DNA of 64,000 nt, from positions 1 through 64,000 of the forward strand of contig NZ_FCNW02000024.1 of NCBI RefSeq assembly GCF_001544475.1, in the 5' to 3' direction. Shown here piece by piece: positions 51,801-60,106 of the stretch. How positions within the stretch are numbered: position 1 is the stretch's first letter; each line of letters opens with the position of its first letter. A model generated the notes under the pieces. It saw only the letters and a program-made list of their open reading frames with translations. It was not told where the DNA came from and made no database searches. The DNA comes from Caballeronia humi. Its GTDB lineage: Bacteria > Pseudomonadota > Gammaproteobacteria > Burkholderiales > Burkholderiaceae. Position numbers and translations under genes: made by a program.

Positions 51801-52489
51801 GCGATGTGCGAACGGGCGTGCCCGTGCTCGCCGTCACCGGCATGGCGTTCGAAGCCCAAATCGTGCGCGGACGTGGCGTCGATGTCGTGTTCGCCGCGCG
51901 CGCCGACTGGCTCGAACGCGCGCTGAGCGAAGCGGTGGCGCGCGGGTGTTCGGGCATCGTCAGCTTCGGGACGGCGGGGGGGCTTGCGCCTGATCTCGAA
52001 GCGGGGACGTTGATCGTGGCGGATGCGGTGGTTGGACCGTTGGGTCGTATTGCTACCGATGTGACATGGTCGAACCGTATCGCCGACGCTTTGCCTGTTG
52101 GCTTCCGAATGCGGCGCGGAGTGATGGCTGGGGTGACGGCGCCGGTTACTAGTGAACAGCAGAAGCGGTTGTTGTTTCAGTCGACGGGAGCGCTTGCTGT
52201 CGATATGGAGTCGCATATTGCGGGGGCGATTGCTTCCGCACGTGGCTTGCCATTTGCGGTCTGTCGCGCGATCGTCGATCCGGCTTGGCGCACTTTGCCG
52301 ACTGCTGCGACCGCCGGTTTGCGTGACGATGGGCATACGGCGATTGTGCCTATTCTTCGCGAATTGTTGCGGCAGCCGTCGCAGTTCGGCGCGTTGCTGC
52401 GGCTCGCTGGCGATGCGCGCGCGGCGCGAACGTCGCTTGTGCAGGCGCGGCAGGCGATGAGTGCTGCTGGGGCGCTGGCCTTTGATTGA
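51797..52489 (+). CDS. hpnG: Hopanoid-associated phosphorylase HpnG
   Basis: A 230-residue protein of the MTA/SAH nucleosidase (purine phosphorylase) fold: VLAVTGMAFEAQIVRG, IVSFGTAGGLAPDLEAGTLIVAD and AVDMESHIAGAIASARGLPF, with the catalytic Asp in the C-terminal third less clear. HpnG removes adenine from adenosylhopane on the way to bacteriohopanetetrol. The start is GTG at 51797, overlapping the shc stop (GTGA). Its presence implies that extended hopanoids are made, although hpnH is not in the window. Confidence 0.87.
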   Translation: MSDVRTGVPVLAVTGMAFEAQIVRGRGVDVVFAARADWLERALSEAVARGCSGIVSFGTAGGLAPDLEAGTLIVADAVVGPLGRIATDVTWSNRIADALPVGFRMRRGVMAGVTAPVTSEQQKRLLFQSTGALAVDMESHIAGAIASARGLPFAVCRAIVDPAWRTLPTAATAGLRDDGHTAIVPILRELLRQPSQFGALLRLAGDARAARTSLVQARQAMSAAGALAFD

Positions 52490-53051
52490 GATGGTTTTGC
52501 CTGTTTAGAACAGAGTGCATGGCAAACCGTTTGCTTCTACTTTCTCCACGGGTTTGCGAAATTGAGGCTTGTTTGCGCGCGAGCTAGATGGCGTTCGAAG
52601 TATCAATGGACCGAGGCAGCGAACGCTTTGCGGGCTTAAAAATTCGCGGAAGTCGAACCGTCTCGACGGGCCAAGCGAGCCAAACGAGCGGCCCAAACGG
52701 CCCAAACGGCCCAAACGGCCCAAACGGGCAAAATGGCCGCGCGGCTCAAGCGCTCAAGCTCGAGCAGGCCGGTGTGCTAGCGGCTAAAGCAGACGAGCGG
52801 CCCAGCGGCTAGAGCGACTCGGGCGGTCCAGACGGCTCAACGGTATATATGGCGCAGTCTCAGCCAAATCAATAGAACAGCTCAAGCGCCCCAACCCCGC
52901 AAATTCTTCAAACCATCCAAAACCCCGCCACATTTCCCTCCATCCCGCATACCATTCAGCCGAGGCGACAACAAAGCTGAGCCATGCGAAGCTCATCCAT
53001 AGGACTGACGGTCCGGATTGAGCGATACGTTCTGGCAAGCGAGGGTCGGAC
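52490..53051. other. Repeat-bearing gap without a supported gene
   Basis: A 562-bp stretch after hpnG. Its centre is a short-period repeat (listed separately) embedded in degenerate copies such as CGAGCCAAA and CGGCTCAAG. Frames across it on both strands only mirror the repeat (for example Asn-Gly-Pro repeats at 52588-52812) and I do not call them. The final 100 bp before the LysR gene should hold its promoter. Confidence 0.45.
52689..52724. repeat. 9-bp tandem repeat
   Basis: Four perfect copies of CGGCCCAAA, continuing as a degenerate CGGGCAAAA and preceded by CGAGCCAAACGAG. The period is a multiple of three, so it would encode a tripeptide repeat if translated. Prone to slippage and so possibly variable between strains. 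Confidence 0.8.
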
Positions 53052-53933
53052 ATGCGGCGATTGCCATCATTGATTGCATTGCGTTTTTTCGAGGAAACAG
53101 CGCGTCATCTTAGTTTCAACCGTGCCGCCCGGACGCTTTGCGTCACGCAAGGCGCCGTCAGCCGGCAGATCAAGGCGCTGGAAGAATCGCTCAAAGTGAA
53201 GCTGTTCGAGCGCGACCACAAGGGCATTCGCCTGACGCCGGCGGGTGCCGTGCTGATGCCGTGCGTCTCCGGAGCGTTCGATCTGATCGAGCGCGGCACG
53301 CGTCAACTGGACGGGGCCATGCATCGCGAGCGGCTCGTCGTCTGCTTGCCTCCGACGTTCGCGACGCAATGGCTGTCTTCGCGTCTCAACGCTTTGGCGG
53401 TCGGGTTGCCCGGCGTCGAGCTCTCGCTGCGCACACAACCAAACGACGCCTGTCATTGCGCGATTCGCTTCGGGCGTGAAGCGCTCGCGCAGGGGTACTC
53501 CGAACTGCTGATGACGGAGCGCCATGCGCTCGTCGGTGCGGCGACGCTGGAGGGCCAGGACATCGCGCCGCTCCTCGACCGCCTGCCCGCACTGCACGTG
53601 CTTCACGACGACATCCGCCTCGATCTCTGGCCCAACTGGCTCGCCGCGGCACGCCTGCCGCAACGTTTCGCCGACGATGGCATCGAATTCTCGAGTCTGG
53701 AGCAGGCCATTCACGCGGCGCGGCGCGGAGTTGGACTCGCTGTCGTGGACCTGAATATGATCGCCGACGAACTCGCGGACGGCGTCCTCGTGAAGATGTC
53801 GGAGGTGGAGGTCATCGGGCCTTACGCTTACTGGCTCGACGTGCCGGAAAGGCACGTCGAGTCAAGGCACGTAAGCGCATTGGCCGCGTGGCTGCTGTCC
53901 GAAGTGGCAGGCACGCGGCCTCACTATGCGTGA
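53052..53933 (+). CDS. LysR-family regulator, GcvA-like
   Basis: A 293-residue regulator. The N-terminal helix-turn-helix has LIALRFFEETARHLSFNRAAR and TLCVTQGAVSRQIKALEESL, the GcvA-type variant with 'LSFNRAARTLCVTQGAVS'. The effector domain starts near residue 92. GCGAGGG precedes the ATG. It lies at the 3' end of, and opposed to, the four-gene Fae-containing operon; stop codons of this gene and the MFS gene abut. It is the likeliest regulator of that operon. Confidence 0.9.
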   Translation: MRRLPSLIALRFFEETARHLSFNRAARTLCVTQGAVSRQIKALEESLKVKLFERDHKGIRLTPAGAVLMPCVSGAFDLIERGTRQLDGAMHRERLVVCLPPTFATQWLSSRLNALAVGLPGVELSLRTQPNDACHCAIRFGREALAQGYSELLMTERHALVGAATLEGQDIAPLLDRLPALHVLHDDIRLDLWPNWLAAARLPQRFADDGIEFSSLEQAIHAARRGVGLAVVDLNMIADELADGVLVKMSEVEVIGPYAYWLDVPERHVESRHVSALAAWLLSEVAGTRPHYA

Positions 53934-55328
53934 TCAGGTGCCGCTCGCTTCCTGCAGCGTGAGGTTCTTCGTCTCCGGTGCCCAGGCAATCGAGACGATC
54001 ATGCCGATCAGCAGAACGCCTGCGAGCGCGATCATCGTCGCCGGGAAGCCGAACTGCGCGATGCCGACCGGCAGCAGGAACGTGCCGATCGCCGACCCGA
54101 GCCGGCTGCATGCGATCGCGAGTCCGACGCCGCGGGCGCGCACGTCAGTCGGGAAGCATTCCGGTGGAAACACGCCGACGAGATTGCTGAATGCCGACAT
54201 CGTCAGCGTGAAGACGGCGAACGCGAGGATCATCGCGATCGACGCCGACGCCGGTAGAACGCTCAGCGCTAACAGCATCGCGCAAGTGACAGCGAACGAG
54301 CCGATCAGGAAACTCCGGCGCGGCAGTTTGATCGTGAGCCAGATGCCGATCACCGCGCCGATGACCAGAAACGCGTTCAGCAGCAGATCGGCGCCGAAGC
54401 CGTTGTTCAAATCGACGATCTTGAGAATGACCGGCAGGAACGTGTAGATCGCGAAGTAGGGGATGACGAGGCACATGAAGAACGCGCAGTTGAACAGCGT
54501 GCGCCGGATCAGGTCCGGACCGAAGAGCCGCGCGTAGCCGCCCTTGCTGCTGTGTTCGCCTGAGTTGCCGTCCGCATCGAGCGTGACGTTCGGGCCGAAG
54601 TGCTTGCGCACGATCGCATGCGCTTCGACGTCGCGCCCTTTTCCAAGTAGCCAGCGCGGCGACTCGGGCGTGCCGATGCGCAGCAGCAGCACGATCAGCG
54701 CGGGCACGCTCGCCGACGCCAGCAGCCAGCGCCAGGCGTCCGGAACCGCATCGCCATAGTGCAGGCCCAGCACGTTCGCGGCCACGTAACCGATGGTCCA
54801 TACAACACTGAACGAGCCGAGCAGCGCGCCGCGATGTTTGCGCGGCGAGAACTCCGCGAGAATCGCGTGGCCAACCGTGAAGTCGCCACCCATTCCGATG
54901 CCGATCATTACGCGCAGAAGAAACAGTTCGAGCGGCGAGGTCGCGAAGAATTGCATGAACGCCGCGACGGTGATGATCACGAAACTCGTCAGAAAGATCC
55001 GCTGGCGACCCAGCCGGTCCGACAGCCAGCCGAAAAACAGGCTGCCGAGGAAGATGCCGATCAGCGCGGAACTGCCGAGCGCGCCCATCCAGAACGAATC
55101 GAGCGGAATCTGCCGGTTCAGCGAAGACAGCGCATAGCCGACCGTGCCGAGCGCATAGCCTTCGGTGAAATGTGCGCCGAAAGTCAGGCCAGCGATCTTG
55201 ACGTGAAAGCGGTTGAGCGGAAGGTCGTCAAGGGCGACGGGGTGTGGCGGATGGTGCGCTTGATGGGTTGCGATTGCCGGCTGTGCGATCAATCCCGGCG
55301 GGGCGGTTTGCATGTCGTGCTGGGTCAT
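53934..55328 (-). CDS. MFS transporter, sugar-porter/metabolite:H+ symporter type
   Basis: A 464-residue, 12-helix carrier with a longer, His-rich N-terminal tail (THQAHHPPHP). Motif A GWLSDRLGRQR follows helix 2, GIGMGGDFTVGHAILAEF lies in helices 4-5, and PESPRWLLGKGRD after helix 6 is typical of the sugar-porter and related metabolite symporters. Starts at 55328 or 55313 are both possible. It is last in the operon Fae, aldo/keto reductase, aldehyde dehydrogenase, MFS and probably imports that pathway's substrate. Confidence 0.9.
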   Translation of the reverse strand: MTQHDMQTAPPGLIAQPAIATHQAHHPPHPVALDDLPLNRFHVKIAGLTFGAHFTEGYALGTVGYALSSLNRQIPLDSFWMGALGSSALIGIFLGSLFFGWLSDRLGRQRIFLTSFVIITVAAFMQFFATSPLELFLLRVMIGIGMGGDFTVGHAILAEFSPRKHRGALLGSFSVVWTIGYVAANVLGLHYGDAVPDAWRWLLASASVPALIVLLLRIGTPESPRWLLGKGRDVEAHAIVRKHFGPNVTLDADGNSGEHSSKGGYARLFGPDLIRRTLFNCAFFMCLVIPYFAIYTFLPVILKIVDLNNGFGADLLLNAFLVIGAVIGIWLTIKLPRRSFLIGSFAVTCAMLLALSVLPASASIAMILAFAVFTLTMSAFSNLVGVFPPECFPTDVRARGVGLAIACSRLGSAIGTFLLPVGIAQFGFPATMIALAGVLLIGMIVSIAWAPETKNLTLQEASGT

Positions 55329-55392
55329 CGGCGTCTCATTTTTTTAGATCGCCAAGGACGCCACGCGTCGCGCAGCGGCCTCGGCGGGCAAA

Positions 55393-56829
55393 TCAACGGC
55401 CGAGGCCGCTCATCATCATGTATTTCAGTTCGACGTATTCATCGAGCCCGTACTTCGAGCCTTCGCGCCCCAGTCCCGATTGCTTGACCCCGCCGAACGG
55501 CGCGACCTCTGTCGAAATGATTCCTTCGTTGATTCCGACCATTCCGGCTTCGAGCGCCTCCGCGACCCGCCACGCGCGGCCCAGATCGCGCGTGTAGAAG
55601 TACGCGGAAAGGCCGAACGGCGTGTCGTTGGCGCGGTGAATCGCCTCCGCTTCCGTGTCGAATCGAAAGCACGCGGCGACCGGGCCGAAAGTCTCTTCCT
55701 GCGCGATGAGCATGTCCTCGCTGGCGCCGGTTAAGACGGTCGGCTCGTAGAACGTCCCGCCCAGCGGATGCGCCCGTCCTCCTGTCAGTACCGCCGCGCC
55801 GTGCCCCAACGCGTCGTCGACGTGTCGTTGCACCTTGTCCAGCGCGGCTTCGTTGATCAGCGGTCCCTGGTCGACCTCGCCCTTCAACGCATCGCCGACG
55901 CGCAGTTTGCCGACCGCTTCAGCCAGCCGCCGCGTGAAGGCGTCGTAGATGCCGTCCTGGACATAGAACCGGTTCACGCACACGCAGGTCTGCCCGGTAT
56001 TGCGAAACTTCGAGGCCATCGCGCCCTGGACGGCGGCATCGAGATCGGCATCGTCGAACACGATAAACGGCGCGTTGCCGCCGAGTTCCAGCGAGAGCTT
56101 CTTGAGCGTCCCGGCCGATTGCGCGGCAAGCAGCTTCCCGACGCGCGTCGAGCCGGTGAACGACAGCTTGCGCACTACCGGCGATGCGGTCAGCGTTGCG
56201 CCGATCGCGATGGCATCGCCCGACACGATGTTGAACACGCCCGGCGGAATGCCGGCCTCTTCCGCAAGCACGGCGAGCGCGAACGCGGAAAGCGGCGTTT
56301 CCTCCGACGGCTTCAGCACCATCGTGCAACCGGCCGCGAGCGCGGGGCCGGCCTTGCGCGTGATCATCGCGAGCGGGAAGTTCCACGGCGTGATCGCGGC
56401 GACGACGCCCACCGGTTCGCGCGTCACCACGATCTTCGAATCGGGTTTCGGGCTCGGAATAATGTCGCCGTAGCTGCGTTTGGCTTCCTCAGCAAACCAC
56501 TCAAGGAAACTCGCCGCATACCCGACTTCGCCTTTGGCTTCGGCAAGCGGCTTGCCCTGCTCGCGCGTGAGGAGTTCGGCGAGGGCGTCGCGATTGGCGA
56601 GCATCAGTTCGCCCCAGCGCTTCACCCGCGCGCTGCGTTCCTTCGCCGTCAATACGCGCCACGCGGGGAAGGCGAGTTCAGCGGCGTGGATGGCGCATTG
56701 TGTTTCACGCGCGCCCGCTTTCGCGACCTGCATGATGACTTCCCCCGTCGCCGGATTGCGGACCGGATAGGTCTCCTTGCCCGCGTGCCAGACGCCGTCG
56801 ATGTAATAACCGTTGCGCAAAAAGCTCAT
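55393..56829 (-). CDS. Aldehyde dehydrogenase, succinate-semialdehyde type
   Basis: A 478-residue NAD(P)+-dependent aldehyde dehydrogenase. Visible: TPWNFPLAMITRKAGPALAA, cofactor motif FTGSTRVGK, the general base Glu in LELGGNAPFIVFDDADLD and the catalytic Cys in NTGQTCVCVNRFYV, a context typical of GabD-like enzymes. GGAGGCGGC precedes the ATG, which overlaps the aldo/keto reductase stop by 4 nt. In this operon it probably oxidises the aldehyde made from, or parallel to, the reductase substrate; succinate semialdehyde itself is not certain. Confidence 0.88.
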   Translation of the reverse strand: MSFLRNGYYIDGVWHAGKETYPVRNPATGEVIMQVAKAGARETQCAIHAAELAFPAWRVLTAKERSARVKRWGELMLANRDALAELLTREQGKPLAEAKGEVGYAASFLEWFAEEAKRSYGDIIPSPKPDSKIVVTREPVGVVAAITPWNFPLAMITRKAGPALAAGCTMVLKPSEETPLSAFALAVLAEEAGIPPGVFNIVSGDAIAIGATLTASPVVRKLSFTGSTRVGKLLAAQSAGTLKKLSLELGGNAPFIVFDDADLDAAVQGAMASKFRNTGQTCVCVNRFYVQDGIYDAFTRRLAEAVGKLRVGDALKGEVDQGPLINEAALDKVQRHVDDALGHGAAVLTGGRAHPLGGTFYEPTVLTGASEDMLIAQEETFGPVAACFRFDTEAEAIHRANDTPFGLSAYFYTRDLGRAWRVAEALEAGMVGINEGIISTEVAPFGGVKQSGLGREGSKYGLDEYVELKYMMMSGLGR

Positions 56830-57860
56830 GCCGCCTCCAGTGCGTCGCAGAACGCGCCGCGCGCCGGACGTGGTTCGCGCGCGATCCGGCGGCCCGCCGT
56901 GTAGTCGTTGATGAGATCGCAGGGCGTGTAATTGCGCTCGAGTTCGTGAAGTTCGTCGGCGTCGAGTGACGTGCTTAAAGCAGCCAGCGCGCTGTCGAAC
57001 TGCTCCGGCGAATCCGCGCCGACGAGCATGCTCGCGACGCCGCCCTTCCGCAGCACCCACGCCTGCGCGATCTGCGCCGCGCTCACGTTGCGCCGTTCGG
57101 CAACCCTTGCGACCGATGCCGCGATCGCCCGCGAAGCCGGATCGCCGTACATCTGCGCGGTGAAGAAGTCGGTTTGATTGCGCGTGGATGCCGCGTCGCA
57201 GGTGAGAAGACCGCGCGCCAGCGGGCTGAATACGGAAACCCCGAGCCCCTGGTCGGCGCAATACGGCATCATTTCGCGCTCTTCCTCGCGATAGGCGAGG
57301 TTCAACTGCAGTTGCATGTTGATCGGCTTATGCCAGCCGTGGCGCTTGCACGCCTGCATGATCTTCGCCAACTGCCATGTGTACATCGTCGAGACGCCGA
57401 TGTAGCGCGCCTTGCCGGAGCGCACGACGTCGTCGAGCGCGCTCATGGTTTCCTCGACCGGCGTGTTCACGTCAAAGTAATGCAGCATGTAGATATCGAC
57501 GTAATCCATGCCGAGCCGCTTTAGCGACCCGTCTATGCCGTCCATGACGTGCTTGCGCGAATGGCCACCCGCGTTCTGATACGCGCCCATGTCGTAGCCG
57601 ACCTTCGTCGTGACGACGATTTCCTCGCGGCGCGCGAGCCGCCCGAGAATCCGGCCAACGACTTCCTCCCCGACGCCCATCGAGTAGAAATCCGCAAGAT
57701 CGATGAAGTTGACGCCCGCTTCCAGCGCGTGACGCAGGATCGGTTCGCTTTGCCGTTCATCGAAGATCCAGGGCTTCCATTGCGGCGTCCCCATGTTCAT
57801 CGTGCCCAGGCACAGGCGCGACACCTTCAGGCCGGATTGGCCGAGGCGAACGTATTCCAT
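56826..57860 (-). CDS. Aldo/keto reductase
   Basis: A 344-residue TIM-barrel NADPH oxidoreductase with the catalytic tetrad regions visible: Asp54 and Tyr59 in FIDLADFYSMG, Lys in VVTTKVGYD and His in YMLHYFD. It also has GVSTMYTWQLAK and the coenzyme-binding IAQAWVLRKGGVASMLVG near the C-terminus. It belongs to the AKR group of YajO/Tas-like enzymes. AGGAGATCAGCA precedes the ATG. It is 42 bp after the Fae homologue and overlaps the aldehyde dehydrogenase by 4 nt. Confidence 0.9.
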   Translation of the reverse strand: MEYVRLGQSGLKVSRLCLGTMNMGTPQWKPWIFDERQSEPILRHALEAGVNFIDLADFYSMGVGEEVVGRILGRLARREEIVVTTKVGYDMGAYQNAGGHSRKHVMDGIDGSLKRLGMDYVDIYMLHYFDVNTPVEETMSALDDVVRSGKARYIGVSTMYTWQLAKIMQACKRHGWHKPINMQLQLNLAYREEEREMMPYCADQGLGVSVFSPLARGLLTCDAASTRNQTDFFTAQMYGDPASRAIAASVARVAERRNVSAAQIAQAWVLRKGGVASMLVGADSPEQFDSALAALSTSLDADELHELERNYTPCDLINDYTAGRRIAREPRPARGAFCDALEAA

Positions 57861-57902
57861 TGCTGATCTCCTGGCCGGACGCGCGGTCCGGCGCGTGACG
57901 GT

Positions 57903-58415
57903 TTAGCGCTGATTCGGCGTGTAGAAGGGGTTGGAGACGTCTCGCGCGGCGGCGAACACTTCTTCCTTGACGGGCAAGCCGAGCATCGCGGCCTTGATGG
58001 CGTTCTTCGCCGCGCGATAGTTGTTCAAGTAGACGGCGTCGAGGTCGTTCGCCTTGGGATTGACCCAGTTGGCCGAGACGACCATCCACTCGTTCTCCGC
58101 TTCCGGCGGCAGCGTGCCCTCTTCGAGCGACTCGACGACTGCCTTCGCAATCCCCGCCTGCGATGCGCCCCATGTGGCGTTGCCGTGAAATTCACCTTCG
58201 ATCTGCGCTTTGTTCACATACAAAGTGAGCGGTTTGGCAGGCACGCCGGGCCGTGCGATCACGACGAACGGAGCATGTCCCGCCGTTGGCGTAGCGAGTG
58301 CGGTGGCGAACGCCTGACCCGCCGGGCCGCTGCGCGGACCGACGAGCACGTTGATGTGAGCGAGGTTGACGCCAGGGCCCTCGAAGCCCTCGCCGATAAA
58401 GAGAGTTGCTTGCAT
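57903..58415 (-). CDS. fae: Formaldehyde-activating enzyme (Fae) homologue
   Basis: A 170-residue protein of the Fae family, which condenses formaldehyde with tetrahydromethanopterin. The N-terminus FIGEGFEGPGVNLAHINVLVG holds the putative catalytic His20, followed by TPTAGHAPFVVIARPGVPAKP, TLYVNKAQIEGEFHGNATWG and VSANWVNPKANDLDAVYLNN, all family blocks. Length is as in bacterial Fae. No other methanopterin gene (mch, mtdB, fhcABCD) is in the window. As first gene of a catabolic-looking operon, it could handle formaldehyde released from the substrate or be an Fae paralogue with another role. Confidence 0.88.
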   Translation of the reverse strand: MQATLFIGEGFEGPGVNLAHINVLVGPRSGPAGQAFATALATPTAGHAPFVVIARPGVPAKPLTLYVNKAQIEGEFHGNATWGASQAGIAKAVVESLEEGTLPPEAENEWMVVSANWVNPKANDLDAVYLNNYRAAKNAIKAAMLGLPVKEEVFAAARDVSNPFYTPNQR

Positions 58416-58583
58416 CGCGCAGTTCCGGTTCCGTTTAAAAGTGAACGACGAACCGATTGTGCGAGAACGGGCGACGCAGGCTGAAACGATGATTTCTCAA
58501 TCCGGGTATGAGAAAACGTAATGTCCGGATTTGCCCTTAGGCGAGAGAAAAGCTTGCGTCATGCGGGTTAACCCCTATCTCTG

Positions 58584-58589
58584 TATAAT
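58584..58589 (+). promoter_or_regulatory. Candidate -10 of the thioesterase gene
   Basis: A perfect TATAAT preceded by TG, 68 bp upstream of the thioesterase start codon. No -35 at standard spacing is visible. A small inverted repeat, AGGGaaaACCCT, follows. Confidence 0.35.
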
Positions 58590-58656
58590 CAGGGAAAACC
58601 CTTATTCGAGATGCGTACGAAAAAGTTCGCATCCACCGGCAGAGAGAGGTATCGAA

Positions 58657-59115
58657 ATGAATTTTCACACCCGCAAATGGGTCAAGCCCGAAGACTTGAA
58701 CCCTAACGGCACGTTGTTTGGCGGCAGTTTGCTGCGCTGGATCGACGAAGAAGCCGCGATCTACGCGATCAGCCAGCTGGACAACCAGCGTGTCGTGACG
58801 AAATTCATGTCGGAGATCAACTTTGTCAGTTCGGCGCGCCAGGGCGACGTGATCGAACTCGGCATGACGGCGACGCACTTTGGCCGCACGTCGTTGACGC
58901 TGCGCGCGGAAGTGCGCAACAAGATCACGCGTAAGAGCATTCTCACGGTCGAGAAGATGGTGTTCGTGAATCTCGATGAAAGCGGCGAGCCCGCGCCGCA
59001 CGGCCGCACGCAGATTCGCTACGCCGACGAGCTTTTCGAAGCGTATCGGCGCGGCAAGGTCGAAGCGCCGACGGCTTCGGAAGACGAAGCGCGGTTAGAA
59101 GAATTGATGCACTGA
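58657..59115 (+). CDS. Acyl-CoA thioesterase, YciA-type
   Basis: A 152-residue hotdog-fold enzyme. Characteristic blocks are NPNGTLFGGSLLRWIDEEAAI with the catalytic Asp, VVTKFMSEINFVSSARQGDVIELG and FGRTSLTLRAEVRN. AGAGAGG precedes the chosen ATG; an upstream ATG (58531) would lie before the promoter-like TATAAT. It is divergent from the Fae operon and probably unrelated to it. The gene end carries a TGATGCAC triplet repeat that contains the stop codon. Confidence 0.92.
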   Translation: MNFHTRKWVKPEDLNPNGTLFGGSLLRWIDEEAAIYAISQLDNQRVVTKFMSEINFVSSARQGDVIELGMTATHFGRTSLTLRAEVRNKITRKSILTVEKMVFVNLDESGEPAPHGRTQIRYADELFEAYRRGKVEAPTASEDEARLEELMH

Positions 59116-59143
59116 TGCACTGATGCACCGCGTGACGTGACGA

Positions 59144-59179
59144 AAAAAGCCCGGCTGGCGTAGGCCTGTCGGGCTTTTT
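59144..59179. terminator. Bidirectional terminator
   Basis: AAAAAGCCCG-loop-CGGGCTTTTT (59144-59153 and 59170-59179), with a T-run on either strand, between the convergent thioesterase and mlaA genes. Confidence 0.9.
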
Positions 59180-59200
59180 AGTCTTGAAACGGACAGCAGC

Positions 59201-60106
59201 TTACTTGCTGGCCGGCGCCGCACCGGGATCTTCATACTTCGGCACGTCCTTGCCGCCGCTCGAACCGGATGAGGACGCAGGATCATCGTAAGTCGGCAAA
59301 CCCTGCTCCTTGCTGCCACCGCCCGCGCCACCCGGCGGCGTCGCGCTCGCCCCGTCCGGCGCGGCTGCATCGGGCTCGTCGCCGTAATCGGGCAGCGCCG
59401 CCCCGGTGCCGCCCGTCAGCAGGTACTGCCGCCGCTGCGTATAGGCATCGCGCACGAACGCGTATTTGTCCAGCGCCGCCTGCGACAGAATATCGGTCGC
59501 GCCGAGCAGATCCGCCCGCGAACTCACGAAATTCACGCCGAAGAGAATATTGCGCACGGCCGGATCGGTGTAGCTGACCGGGTCGAGCCGATATGCCACC
59601 AGCCAGTTGGTCGCGTCACGCACGGAACTCGGCCCGAACACCGGTAGCACCAGATACGGCCCGGACGGCACGCCGTAATGTCCGAGCGTCAGCCCGAAAT
59701 CCTGGTGATGCTTCGGCAGCCCGGCCTGCGAGGCGATATCGATCAAACCGCCTATGCCGAACGTCGAATTGAACGCGAAGCGCACCAGATCCTGCGCGGC
59801 ATCGGTAATCTTCAACTGCGCGAGATTGTTCGCGAAATTGCCGACGTCGCCGAGATTCGAAAAGAAGTTGCTGACCGCCGTGCGAAACGGGCTCGGCGTC
59901 CAGTCGACGTAGAACTGCGCGACCGGCCGGGCGATATAGGTGTCGAGGCCGTCATTGAACTTGAAGATGGCGCGGTTCATCGGTTCCAGCGGATCGCCCG
60001 GCCGGCGATCCGGTCCGGTCGCGCAGCCGGCGGTCGCCAGCACGCCTGCCACGGCAAAGCTCACCCCGAGCGTCCGGAAACGTCCGGCGGCCAAAGCCCT
60101 TCTCAT
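59201..60106 (-). CDS. mlaA: MlaA/VacJ-family outer-membrane lipoprotein
   Basis: A 301-residue lipoprotein (lipobox TAGC near residue 28) with the MlaA core GDPLEPMNRAIFKFNDGLD, RTAVSNFFSNLGDVGNFANNL, FGIGGLIDIASQAGLPKHHQDFG-type block and YLVLPVFGPSSVRDA. It removes mislocalised phospholipid from the outer leaflet and passes it to MlaC. A Gly/Ser/Pro-rich tail of about 70 residues follows, longer than in E. coli. AAGAGGAATTG lies inside the hpnN 3' end, and the genes overlap by 4 nt, so hopanoid export and phospholipid retrieval are co-expressed. Confidence 0.93.
   Translation of the reverse strand: MRRALAAGRFRTLGVSFAVAGVLATAGCATGPDRRPGDPLEPMNRAIFKFNDGLDTYIARPVAQFYVDWTPSPFRTAVSNFFSNLGDVGNFANNLAQLKITDAAQDLVRFAFNSTFGIGGLIDIASQAGLPKHHQDFGLTLGHYGVPSGPYLVLPVFGPSSVRDATNWLVAYRLDPVSYTDPAVRNILFGVNFVSSRADLLGATDILSQAALDKYAFVRDAYTQRRQYLLTGGTGAALPDYGDEPDAAAPDGASATPPGGAGGGSKEQGLPTYDDPASSSGSSGGKDVPKYEDPGAAPASK

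Noticed and set aside
52588..52812. Frame encoding an Asn-Gly-Pro repeat
   Set aside because: The repeat arises from the 9-bp DNA repeat; flanking residues have no coding signature and the antisense frame is equally open.
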